Source: an uncultured Roseburia sp. (GTDB taxonomy: Bacteria; Bacillota_A; Clostridia; Lachnospirales; Lachnospiraceae). Taken from it: a stretch of 12,345 nucleotides of DNA. The stretch spans positions 1 through 12,345 of the forward strand of contig CAAEAE010000082.1 of the NCBI GenBank assembly GCA_900753715.1, given 5' to 3'. The translations under genes were made by a program, and so were the position numbers. Of the stretch, positions 6,396 through 12,345 are shown piece by piece. Each line of letters opens with the position of its first letter. Position 1 is the first letter of the stretch. Under the pieces are notes generated by a model, which did not search any database, was not told the origin of the DNA, and saw only the letters and a program-made list of their open reading frames with translations.

Positions 6396-7538
6396 TCATA
6401 CATTTTGCCATGTGCCTGTCTGATTACTCTTCAGACAAGCTTCTACTATTTTAGTAATATATAGTCCTGCTGTAAAGTCCGGGCTCTCATATACAGCTTC
6501 GCCTTCATGCAACAGGCCTTTATAGAAAATTTCAAATCCTTTTTCAAATGCATCCTTCCATCCAACCGAGTGTCCATCCGGCAGATCAGCAAAGCTTCTG
6601 ATATTCTCAGACAAATTATTTTTACCCGCATATATAATTTCATTGCCGGAATCCCTGTGACCAACCCATAAATTGGCCGGTGTTTCCTGATGCCATTCAT
6701 ATGCCTCATTGGTTCCACTGATTAGAATCTGCAAATCATTCTTTTTTCCGGCACAGACCTGGGTAATATTAATACTTCCTACCATCCCTCCTTCCAATTT
6801 AAACAGGATAATCGCTGCATCTTCATTTTCTACCGGCACAGCCTCTCCCTTATGTTCTCCGGATGCTTTCCGGGAAGAAAAAGTATCTGCCTGCTTCGCC
6901 ATATATCTTTTTTGATACTGCTTATGGAACATTGCATATACGGCTACAATCTTCTCTCCCATAATAAACTGTATGGTATCAAAACAATGTGATCCTATGT
7001 CTGCTACTGCTCTGGATTCACCTCCTTTATCTTTTTGGACTCTCCAATCAAAATCGGTATCATATAACAGCCAATCCTGTAAATATTCTACCTGGATATG
7101 ACTGATCGTCCCCATCCGGTTATTTTTAATTCTCTGTTGCATTTCCTGAACCATCAGGTTATTTCTGTAATTAAAATTAACCGCCGTTTTTAACCCTTTT
7201 TTCCGGGCAAGCTCTACCAGTTTATTTCCTTCCTCAGAATTGATGGTCAATGGCTTTTCGCTATATACATGGTATCCGGCTTCCAATATCTCGCAGCTTA
7301 CTGCAAAATGAAAATTATTTGGCGTGCAGTTATGTACAGCATCCATTTCTTCATTTTTCAGCATTTCTTTATAATCTGCATAATATTTCCCGATTCCATT
7401 CTCTTCACACCAGTCCCGCATAGCCGGATTGCTGTCAGATCCTGCCACAATTTCAACATACGGAAGTCTTCGTAATGCTTCTACATGCTGTTTTCCAATA
7501 AATCCTAACCCGATTACTCCAACCTTAATCTTTCGCAT
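6396..7538 (-). CDS. Gfo/Idh/MocA family NAD(P)-dependent oxidoreductase
   Basis: This enzyme (380 residues) would oxidise or reduce a sugar, inositol or glycoside hydroxyl using NAD(P). The Rossmann motif is GLGFIG (10-15), and Asp35 at the end of the second strand suggests NAD over NADP. The family motif EKP (94-96, catalytic Lys95) and the substrate-side motif ADIGSHCFD (179-187, with Asp180 and His184) are intact. The C-terminal sheet domain runs from about 125 onward. The start overlaps the upstream TIM-barrel gene by 14 bp and has a GAAAGG ribosome site inside it, which indicates coupled translation. Coupling to TIM-barrel genes and an importer fits oxidation to a keto-sugar. Relatives include inositol dehydrogenase and DgpA-type glycoside 3-oxidases; the true substrate is unknown. 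Confidence 0.92.
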   Translation of the reverse strand: MRKIKVGVIGLGFIGKQHVEALRRLPYVEIVAGSDSNPAMRDWCEENGIGKYYADYKEMLKNEEMDAVHNCTPNNFHFAVSCEILEAGYHVYSEKPLTINSEEGNKLVELARKKGLKTAVNFNYRNNLMVQEMQQRIKNNRMGTISHIQVEYLQDWLLYDTDFDWRVQKDKGGESRAVADIGSHCFDTIQFIMGEKIVAVYAMFHKQYQKRYMAKQADTFSSRKASGEHKGEAVPVENEDAAIILFKLEGGMVGSINITQVCAGKKNDLQILISGTNEAYEWHQETPANLWVGHRDSGNEIIYAGKNNLSENIRSFADLPDGHSVGWKDAFEKGFEIFYKGLLHEGEAVYESPDFTAGLYITKIVEACLKSNQTGTWQNV

Positions 7539-8472
7539 ATTGTCTGCCTTTCTCCGGGAAATGAATAAACTGCTTCAGATACTGCCGGCTGATCTTTAAT
7601 GAATTCTCAATATTTTCATTATTATCTTCAAAGGATTTATCCTCGACCTCAATGCAGGCAGCTCCCTGATATCCGATTTCCAATAATGCACTGATATATC
7701 TCGCCCAGTTAACATCGCCATGTCCTGGTATACAGGGAACCATATAAGAAAGCGGCGTGGCCAGAACTCCGACTTCGTTTCTTGCCTCCTTATCCACTCT
7801 GATATCCTTATAATGTACATGAAAGATCTTGTCTTTGAATTCATATAAAGGCCTGATATAATCCATTTCCTGCCATATGAAGTGCGATGGATCAAAATTC
7901 AGCCCAAGATACTCACTTGGAAGCCGTTTAAATAATTCTCTCCAGATTGCAGGGGATACTGCAATATTCTTTCCTCCCGGCCACTCATCTTCCGTAAAAA
8001 GCATTGGACAGTTTTCAATGGCAATTTTTACATTTAAGGATTCTGCATATTCCAGAATCGGTTTCCAGACGTTTCCTGCTAATTCCAGATTATCTGTGAT
8101 ATTCAAATTTTTGTTTCTTCCTATAAAAGTAGTAACCAGATTAATCTTTAATAGAGCAGATGCCTGAATAACCTTCATTAAATGATCAATACTCTTTTTC
8201 CGGCATTCCTTGTCCTCATCCAGCACATTTGGATAATAAGCCAATGCAGAAATCGTAATGTTCTTTTTCTTGCAATACTGCAGAATTTCATCAGCTTTTA
8301 CAGAATCAAGATTCGCAACATCAATATGTGTTACACCGGCATATTTCCGTTCAGCTTTTCCTTTAGGCCAACATGCAACTTCTATGCATTCAAAACCATT
8401 ATCTGAGGCAAAATCAACTACCTGTTCGAATGAATAGTCTGCCATCACGGATGTTATAAATCCTTGTTTCAT
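7525..8472 (-). CDS. TIM-barrel sugar isomerase/epimerase-like enzyme, first operon gene
   Basis: This is a xylose isomerase-like TIM-barrel protein of 315 residues. A full metal-ligand set is visible: Glu153 (AIENCPM), Asp194 and His197 in LNFDPSH (191-197), the HVHYKD motif (218-223) and Glu275 (CIEVED). The sequence FDPSHFIWQEMD followed by a loop with PGHGDVNW (249-256) resembles the larger set of sugar epimerases/isomerases with an incoming keto-sugar substrate. It differs clearly from the two TIM-barrel proteins at the other end of the operon: no LPEYYY insertion and a different N-terminus. It is the promoter-proximal gene, about 57 nt from the predicted transcription start, with AAGAAGGG before the ATG. 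Its stop overlaps the oxidoreductase start, so the two products may act in sequence. Reaction unknown. Confidence 0.88.
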   Translation of the reverse strand: MKQGFITSVMADYSFEQVVDFASDNGFECIEVACWPKGKAERKYAGVTHIDVANLDSVKADEILQYCKKKNITISALAYYPNVLDEDKECRKKSIDHLMKVIQASALLKINLVTTFIGRNKNLNITDNLELAGNVWKPILEYAESLNVKIAIENCPMLFTEDEWPGGKNIAVSPAIWRELFKRLPSEYLGLNFDPSHFIWQEMDYIRPLYEFKDKIFHVHYKDIRVDKEARNEVGVLATPLSYMVPCIPGHGDVNWARYISALLEIGYQGAACIEVEDKSFEDNNENIENSLKISRQYLKQFIHFPEKGRQYAKD

Positions 8473-8535
8473 TTTTTCCCTTCTTTCTCATTTATTTTCA
8501 TTATTTTTTCTTTTTTCATTACTTTTTACATTTTG

Positions 8536-8564
8536 ATTATATAAAACATTGACATATTTTGCAA
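8536..8564 (-). promoter_or_regulatory. Promoter of the seven-gene sugar operon
   Basis: On the minus strand TTGCAA (8559-8564), a 17-bp spacer and TATAAT (8536-8541) form a near-consensus sigma-A promoter. Predicted transcription starts near 8529, leaving a leader of about 57 nt before the first operon gene. It overlaps the opposite-facing lacI-type promoter by 16 bp. Confidence 0.75.
8543..8560. promoter_or_regulatory. Candidate operator between the two promoters
   Basis: AAAACAT (8543-8549) and ATATTTT (8554-8560) form 7-bp arms with one mismatch around TGAC. The site lies inside the operon promoter spacer and covers the -35 of the opposite promoter. A repressor bound here would block both. 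It lacks the central CG common in LacI-family operators, so the call is tentative. Confidence 0.3.
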
Positions 8565-8577
8565 TACCTTATATAAT
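8549..8577 (+). promoter_or_regulatory. Perfect-consensus promoter of the lacI-type gene
   Basis: TTGACA (8549-8554), a 17-bp spacer and TATAAT (8572-8577) match the sigma-A consensus exactly. Transcription would start near 8584, leaving a leader of about 75 nt before the ATG at 8660. Such a strong promoter for a regulator gene implies that it is repressed, most likely by its own product. Confidence 0.8.
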
Positions 8578-8632
8578 TTTTATAATAAACGATATATGAG
8601 TTTCATGTTTTAGTGCATTTTGACTAATCATC

Positions 8633-8647
8633 ATGAAAATTTTTCAT
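8633..8647. promoter_or_regulatory. AT-rich palindrome before the lacI-type start, candidate operator
   Basis: ATGAAAA and TTTTCAT form perfect 7-bp arms around a single T. The site lies downstream of the lacI-type promoter and 12 bp before the chosen start codon. Related half-sites (TTTCATG) occur at 8601-8607. Binding here would act as a roadblock on the regulator's own transcript. This is inference from symmetry only. Confidence 0.3.
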
Positions 8648-8659
8648 AAGGGAGGAAAT

Positions 8660-9664
8660 ATGGCCATTTCAAAGGATGTAACAATTTCAGAAATTGCAGC
8701 ACGCGCCGATGTGTCAATTGCAACAGTATCCAGAGTAATCAATCAGATTGGAAACACGAAAGCGGAAACAAAACAAAGAGTATTCCAGGCAATGTCAGAA
8801 TTAGGATTAAATCCCAATACCTATTGCGGAGCAAAAGATACAGCCGGCTCTCAATCCATACTGGTTTGTCTTCCTGATTTTCGGAATCCATTTAATGCTG
8901 ATGTTATTGAAGGAATTCAAAATGCCGCCATTACACACGGCTACAGAACTTTTTTTTACGAAGCATCAGATTTGCGCTTTTCTCTATATGAATATGAAAA
9001 AATCATTAATCAGAATAATTTTTGCGGTCTGCTTTTAGTACATAATGTATTAGACACAGATCAATTAAATAAGATCAAACTAAAATATCCGGTGGTAATG
9101 TGCTCAGAGCATTGTAATCTTCCCGACGTTTCCTTTGTATCCATTGACGATGTATACTCTTCGCAGATTGCCGTGAACTATTTACTATCTATCGGACGCA
9201 CCAGAATAGCTTTAATCAACAGTCAGTTAACAAATGCCTATGCCAGATACCGTGAAAAGGGCTTTCTGGATGCACTTGGCAAAGCCGGTATGCAGGCCAA
9301 CAATAATTGGATCCTTCATATAACAGAATTTGATTTTGACATTGCGGTGTCTGTAATCACCTCTTTACTTAAACAGACCGAACGTCCGGATGCCTTATAT
9401 TGTGTTTCTGACGTATATGGTGCTGCAGCAATTAAGGCTATTCAGAATTTTGGTTTACGCGTACCGGAAGATATTGCGGTTGTTGGCTTTGATAATATTG
9501 ATTTATCAAAAATGGTCGTACCTTCCCTGACTACAATCAACCAGCCCAAAAAACAGCTGGGGCACCAGGCTTGTGAGATGTTAATAAATCTGATCGAAAA
9601 TCCTTCCACACCAACCCAGCATATTTTACTTGATACTGAATTAATTGTCCGGTCCTCCACGTAA
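8660..9664 (+). CDS. LacI-family transcriptional regulator of the sugar operon
   Basis: This DNA-binding regulator (334 residues) has an N-terminal helix-turn-helix (about 8-27: TISEIAARADVSIATVSRVI) and a periplasmic-binding-protein-like sensor domain from about 66 (SILVCLPDFRNPFNADVIEGI) to the end. VPEDIAVVGFDNIDLSKMVVPSLTTI (268-293), with the VVGFDN core, is the typical LacI-family signature. The start at 8660 was chosen because GGGAGG (8650-8655) precedes it; an upstream in-frame ATG at 8633 has no ribosome site and sits in a palindrome. It is divergent from the sugar operon and shares its promoter region, so it probably controls the operon in response to the imported sugar or a product. 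The hinge (about 51-60: NPNTYCGAKD) lacks the usual A-R-x-L. A hairpin terminator follows. Confidence 0.93.
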   Translation: MAISKDVTISEIAARADVSIATVSRVINQIGNTKAETKQRVFQAMSELGLNPNTYCGAKDTAGSQSILVCLPDFRNPFNADVIEGIQNAAITHGYRTFFYEASDLRFSLYEYEKIINQNNFCGLLLVHNVLDTDQLNKIKLKYPVVMCSEHCNLPDVSFVSIDDVYSSQIAVNYLLSIGRTRIALINSQLTNAYARYREKGFLDALGKAGMQANNNWILHITEFDFDIAVSVITSLLKQTERPDALYCVSDVYGAAAIKAIQNFGLRVPEDIAVVGFDNIDLSKMVVPSLTTINQPKKQLGHQACEMLINLIENPSTPTQHILLDTELIVRSST

Positions 9665-9682
9665 TACTTTTAAATAGATAGT

Positions 9683-9718
9683 AAAAATCCCTATGGACGG
9701 TGGTTCGCCCATAGGGAT
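9683..9718. terminator. Shared hairpin terminator between lacI-type and PepSY genes
   Basis: ATCCCTATGG (9687-9696) pairs perfectly with CCATAGGGAT (9709-9718). On the minus strand it is followed by five T's (9687-9683), a good intrinsic terminator 5 bp after the PepSY gene stop. On the plus strand the tail is CTGCTTT, which is weaker. It can serve both converging genes. Confidence 0.8.
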
Positions 9719-9723
9719 CTGCT

Positions 9724-10371
9724 TTAATCATACACAGAGTCCATATCCCATTCAAGAATTTCGCCTGTATTTGCGTCAATAGTAAATTCATATTCCATAT
9801 CACCGTAAATGATCTTGCCCTCATATTCCGGACGGTTATCATCGTAATCCAGCTTCCATTCATAGATGTCTTTTTCCGTTGCTCCGGACACACGGGCAAG
9901 AGCTGTCTGCTTCGCAGTCTCTTCGTCAGTCGCAACGTCGTTTCCGATGTCAGGGCTGTTTTTCACTTCATAGCCGGATTTAATTACCTCACCGGTAGCG
10001 ACCTCTATCTCATAATCATACTTCGCACCATTTGCGTACCACTCAATCTCATAGACCTGACGGCCGTCCTCATAGTCCAGCTTTAATTTGGTAATGCTCG
10101 CTTCCGTTTCCGGAACACCCGCATGAGCCAGCGCAATCTCCTTCGCCCTTGCCTCGTCAATCTCACCTGTTGAATTCTCTATGACTGGCGCATCGGTCTG
10201 TGTAGGAGTGGTCTGCGCAGGAACCGTCTGCTCCTTCGTCTCACCCATACTGTCAGTCTGTGTCTGTGCCTGACTGTTCTGCAGCTGATTTAATACAGGA
10301 ATGTTACTGCATCCGCTCAGTACTGCAGCCAATGAAAACGCCGCACCGGTTAAAATCCATTTTTGTTTCAT
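9724..10371 (-). CDS. Secreted lipoprotein with two PepSY domains
   Basis: The product is a predicted surface lipoprotein of 215 residues. It has a basic start (MKQKW), a hydrophobic segment and lipobox LSGC (Cys21). A Gln/Thr-rich linker (about 28-68) precedes two tandem PepSY-type repeats, about 71-137 (DEARAKEIALAHAG ... ATGEVI) and 148-210 (DEETAKQTALARVSG ... NTGEIL). PepSY domains are known as inhibitors or sensors of secreted peptidases and as parts of cell-surface sensory proteins; the specific role here is unknown. The start at 10371 has GGAGG six bases upstream. An earlier in-frame ATG, six codons further out, would put that ribosome site inside the gene, so it is rejected. It is not part of the sugar operon. 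Confidence 0.88.
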   Translation of the reverse strand: MKQKWILTGAAFSLAAVLSGCSNIPVLNQLQNSQAQTQTDSMGETKEQTVPAQTTPTQTDAPVIENSTGEIDEARAKEIALAHAGVPETEASITKLKLDYEDGRQVYEIEWYANGAKYDYEIEVATGEVIKSGYEVKNSPDIGNDVATDEETAKQTALARVSGATEKDIYEWKLDYDDNRPEYEGKIIYGDMEYEFTIDANTGEILEWDMDSVYD

Positions 10372-10392
10372 GAGTTCCCTCCAATCCATATA

Positions 10393-10412
10393 TATAGTCC
10401 ATTATAGTCCAT
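10393..10412 (-). repeat. Two tandem 10-bp repeats at the PepSY gene promoter
   Basis: ATGGACTATA occurs twice head to tail on the minus strand (10403-10412 and 10393-10402), one helical turn apart. The junction creates TATAAT (10401-10406), a perfect -10 with a poor -35. Direct repeats with 10-bp phasing are typical of OmpR-type response regulator sites, so regulation by a two-component system is possible (inference). Confidence 0.45.
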
Positions 10413-10430
10413 GCAAATATATAGTTGGAA

Positions 10431-10459
10431 GTCTAACAAACAATGACCCACCTTGTCAA
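10431..10459 (-). promoter_or_regulatory. Alternative promoter for the PepSY lipoprotein gene
   Basis: On the minus strand TTGACA (10454-10459) and TTAGAC (10431-10436) are separated by 17 bp. The -35 is perfect and the -10 poor. Either this or the TATAAT at 10401-10406 is the real start signal; the two elements are not correctly spaced for each other. Confidence 0.4.
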
Positions 10460-10535
10460 TAGGTAAATTCCCACACATGATAAGAAATAATTCAGCCACG
10501 CCCATGCATAAGCTTATTACCATATTCACAGAATA

Positions 10536-11960
10536 TCAGTTGTCAAACAAATCATCTCCCAGAATAACATTCTGAACTGAACCAGAATATTTACTTTGTT
10601 TATAACCGTTTCCGCAAATCAACGTGATATGAATGGCCTCTTTCGTCCCCATCTCTTTTTGGAACTGCGACAACCGGTTCATGATTTTTTCATGCTCCTC
10701 GGCATCCAGAGAGTATGCTTCGTTCGTGTACTTCATTTCACAAAGATTAATCACACCATCTTTTCTGCTGATAATTAAATCAATCTGTGCTCCCTTTTCT
10801 GTATTGCTGCTTTTCCATGCAAATTCATTTGTTTCAATTCCACTAATTCCCAAAGCGGACTTTATCTGATTAATATGATTCAGGCATACAATTTCAAAAG
10901 CACTTCCTCTCCAGGAATTATACCCTGGAGAATTGATATAATCCTTCCAGGAGTCAAATTTTTTATTCTGAATAAACCGGATGCTAAATAAGGTGAATGG
11001 ATCAATTAATTGGTAGAGTGAATCATTTTCCGCTTTCGAGAAATTATTATATTTTCGGATAAACCCACATTCCTCCAATTCGCGGAGATCTTTTGTCAAA
11101 ACAGATCCCCCTCCGATTTCTTTTTCTTTTGAAAGCTCCGCTCTTGTCAGCCCGTCTTTTTTCTTCGCCAGAGCTTCAAGAATTGCCATATGCTTCTCCG
11201 GCTTATCATATAGTGAACGAAACAAATTATCATATTCATCATAAAGATAGCCATATTCTTTAAAGCATAACTCATTAATGTTCTGTGCAAGACTAAGGCG
11301 CGAATCCAACAGGTTCAGATATTGCGGTATGCCTCCAAAAACCATATAACTCTCAATCATCTGATTTCTGGGCATAACGATATCATTAAGCTCAAATAGT
11401 TTTTCGCATTCTGCCAATGAAAACGGAGCAAGGTGTATGCGTTTCGTGACCCTGTTATGAAAACCCTTTTTATTCGTAAGAAGATTTGTAATGATCCATG
11501 ATGTTGCAGATCCGCAGACAACTAACACCAGATCCTCCTGCGCAGATGCCCAACTGTTCCAGAAATAGTCAAGCGCACTTTTAAAATCAGACTTTGCAGT
11601 ATCCATCCATGGAAGCTCATCAAGAAAGACCACTCTTTTGTTATTAATTGGTTCACGGTATATTCGATCACTTTCAAGAAGTTTCCTTAAGCGCACAAAA
11701 GCTTCAAACCAATCTTTCGGAGCCTTCTTTTCCATATCCCCATATTCCACCAGACTGGCCGCAAAACCACGAAGCTGTCCCTTTGTTTTCTCATCCGTAA
11801 GTCCTGTAGCATAAAAAGAGAACTGTTTATTAAAGAACTCCCGGACAAGATAGGTCTTTCCGACTCTCCTTCTTCCATAAACAACAACAAATTCAGGCCT
11901 TTTAGACATAAGACACTGCATCAGCTCATCCTTTTCCCGTTTTCTTCCAACGATCTTCAT
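10536..11960 (-). CDS. AAA-type ATPase with DUF234 nuclease-like C-terminus
   Basis: The protein (474 residues) fits the ATPase_2/DUF234 family, frequent in archaea and gut anaerobes and of largely unknown function. Walker A is GRRRVGKT (29-36), Walker B VVFLDELPW (110-118, D114/E115), and a sensor-1-like CGSATSW follows (149-155). A winged-helix-like region (about 255-305) precedes a C-terminal domain with IDLI (393-396) and CEMKY (407-411). Asp394, Glu408 and Lys410 form the D...ExK pattern of PD-(D/E)xK nucleases, so DNA cleavage is possible but unproven. The start has AAAGGTGA at good spacing and the gene has its own promoter. It stands alone with no partner gene, which is normal for the family. 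Roles in mobile-element biology or defence have been suggested for relatives; no specific function is claimed here. Confidence 0.85.
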   Translation of the reverse strand: MKIVGRKREKDELMQCLMSKRPEFVVVYGRRRVGKTYLVREFFNKQFSFYATGLTDEKTKGQLRGFAASLVEYGDMEKKAPKDWFEAFVRLRKLLESDRIYREPINNKRVVFLDELPWMDTAKSDFKSALDYFWNSWASAQEDLVLVVCGSATSWIITNLLTNKKGFHNRVTKRIHLAPFSLAECEKLFELNDIVMPRNQMIESYMVFGGIPQYLNLLDSRLSLAQNINELCFKEYGYLYDEYDNLFRSLYDKPEKHMAILEALAKKKDGLTRAELSKEKEIGGGSVLTKDLRELEECGFIRKYNNFSKAENDSLYQLIDPFTLFSIRFIQNKKFDSWKDYINSPGYNSWRGSAFEIVCLNHINQIKSALGISGIETNEFAWKSSNTEKGAQIDLIISRKDGVINLCEMKYTNEAYSLDAEEHEKIMNRLSQFQKEMGTKEAIHITLICGNGYKQSKYSGSVQNVILGDDLFDN

Positions 11961-12036
11961 ATTATCACCTTTCTCTCATAAACCGCCGCAAATCAACTTA
12001 TTATTTATATTATGGCGAGTTATGTGTTGTTTTTAT

Positions 12037-12065
12037 ATTATAAATCGCCAGCATTACAATTTCAA
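12037..12065 (-). promoter_or_regulatory. Promoter of the AAA/DUF234 ATPase gene
   Basis: On the minus strand TTGAAA (12060-12065), a 17-bp spacer and TATAAT (12037-12042) form a near-consensus sigma-A promoter. Transcription would start near 12030, giving a 5' leader of about 70 nt. TGGCGA (12013-12018) and TCGCCA (12045-12050) form a 6-bp inverted repeat flanking the -10 and start site, a possible repressor site. Confidence 0.7.
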
Positions 12066-12171
12066 GTTATTTGGAATACATTTTACGGTGCTTTTGTAGG
12101 GATTGCTCTTGCGAATCATCTTAAAGAAGCTGTATACGGAATTTTCAATGCATTCCCTGTCTTCCTTAACG

Positions 12172-12222
12172 AAGCTTCCGTCAGAAAATTTTCTGTGTGC
12201 CCAAGCTTCCGTCAGAAAATTT
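12172..12222 (+). repeat. Two 20-bp direct repeats, 31 bp apart
   Basis: AAGCTTCCGTCAGAAAATTT occurs at 12172-12191 and again, without mismatch, at 12203-12222. The 31-bp period is about three helical turns, so both copies face the same side of the DNA. The second copy ends 4 bp before a -35 box, a position typical of activator or repressor sites. No third copy was found upstream. Confidence 0.8.
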
Positions 12223-12226
12223 CTTG

Positions 12227-12255
12227 TTGACATCCAATAATTACAATGCTATTAT
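12227..12255 (+). promoter_or_regulatory. Strong rightward promoter
   Basis: TTGACA (12227-12232), a 17-bp spacer and TATTAT (12250-12255) match the sigma-A consensus at 11 of 12 positions. Transcription would start near 12262. It drives either a short structured RNA ending at the hairpin just downstream, or a gene beyond the window edge. Confidence 0.75.
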
Positions 12256-12287
12256 GCTTGCAAGGGGCTGTAAAAAAACAGTTCTAA

Positions 12288-12340
12288 CGAAATGCCATAG
12301 CGACATCAGTTGATGTTGCTATGGCATTTCGATTCTTTTC
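12288..12340 (+). terminator. 21-bp hairpin with T-rich tail, terminator or attenuator
   Basis: The arm at 12288-12308 pairs with 12311-12331 over 21 bp with a single G-T wobble (12302/12317); the actual loop would be a few bases. On the plus strand it is followed by ATTCTTTTCT, a modest terminator tail. On the minus strand the run of seven T's comes about 10 nt after the stem, so termination there would be weaker. Confidence 0.65.
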
Positions 12341-12345
12341 TAGAC

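Larger units (their letters stand above)
11961..12345. other. Non-coding regulatory region at the right end
   Basis: No credible gene was found. The 72-codon plus-strand frame at 12012-12230 runs across the ATPase promoter, both 20-bp repeats and the -35 of the rightward promoter. It has no ribosome site and is rejected. The region contains, in order, the ATPase leader, its promoter, an AT-rich stretch with nothing recognisable (about 12066-12171), two direct repeats, a rightward promoter and a long hairpin. The window ends just after the hairpin, so the rightward promoter's target may lie outside. Confidence 0.7.

Noticed and set aside
8543..8647. CcpA catabolite-response (cre) site in the divergent promoter region
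   Set aside because: The palindromes here lack the central CG required by the cre consensus.
8633..8659. Earlier ATG adding nine residues to the LacI-type regulator
   Set aside because: No ribosome site precedes it and the codon lies inside a palindrome; GGGAGG directly precedes the ATG at 8660.
9537..9935. 132-codon minus-strand frame across the terminator and the PepSY gene end
   Set aside because: It overlaps two well-supported genes and the hairpin between them; its product is not protein-like.
10372..10389. Earlier ATG adding six residues to the PepSY lipoprotein
   Set aside because: It would place the GGAGG ribosome site inside the gene and spoil the normal lipoprotein signal start MKQKW.
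12172..12222. CRISPR array
   Set aside because: Only two repeats with an 11-bp gap and no cas gene; the spacing fits promoter-proximal binding sites instead.
12012..12230. 72-codon plus-strand open frame
   Set aside because: It covers the ATPase promoter, the two 20-bp repeats and the -35 of the rightward promoter. It has no ribosome site and its product resembles no family.

Overview
The window looks like chromosomal DNA from an AT-rich, low-GC Gram-positive anaerobe, most likely a gut Lachnospiraceae-type Clostridium. The grounds are purine-rich GGAGG-type ribosome sites, near-consensus sigma-A promoters, lipoproteins with an LSGC lipobox, a SufC variant typical of Clostridia, and a carbohydrate ABC importer with no ATPase of its own. 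The species assignment is inference. No rRNA, tRNA, CRISPR array, transposase or phage gene was seen.

Layout, left to right. Positions 1-121 are non-coding and hold a perfect 12-bp palindrome. A sufC-like ATPase gene (122-844, minus) follows. Positions 845-1262 look empty but carry a terminator, a 35-residue membrane peptide gene (1028-1135, minus) and a strong inverted repeat. Positions 1263-8472 are one compact seven-gene minus-strand operon. In order of transcription it encodes a TIM-barrel isomerase/epimerase-like protein, a Gfo/Idh/MocA oxidoreductase, a sugar-binding lipoprotein, two membrane permeases, and two related TIM-barrel proteins. A divergent LacI-family regulator (8660-9664, plus) shares a promoter region with the operon in which the two promoters overlap. 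Next come a shared hairpin terminator, a double-PepSY lipoprotein (9724-10371, minus), and an AAA ATPase with a nuclease-like C-terminus (10536-11960, minus). The last 385 bases are non-coding: the ATPase promoter, two 20-bp direct repeats exactly 31 bp apart, a near-consensus rightward promoter, and a 21-bp hairpin.

How the genes work together. The operon reads as uptake and intracellular breakdown of a small carbohydrate or glycoside. The lipoprotein and permeases import it, probably powered by a shared MsmK/MsiK-type ATPase encoded elsewhere. The NAD-type oxidoreductase would make a keto-sugar, and the TIM-barrel proteins would isomerise it or eliminate from it. No glycoside hydrolase, kinase or aldolase is present. 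Oxidation followed by TIM-barrel elimination, as in C-glycoside or 3-keto-glycoside degradation, is therefore a reasonable but unproven model.

Most interesting point. The last gene is a paralogue of the one before it, but two of its four expected metal ligands are replaced (Asp to Asn, His to Arg) while the rest of the fold is kept. This suggests a non-catalytic partner or altered chemistry. Other points worth checking are the hidden 35-residue peptide, the promoter-hairpin unit at the right end, and the unusual hinge of the LacI regulator.
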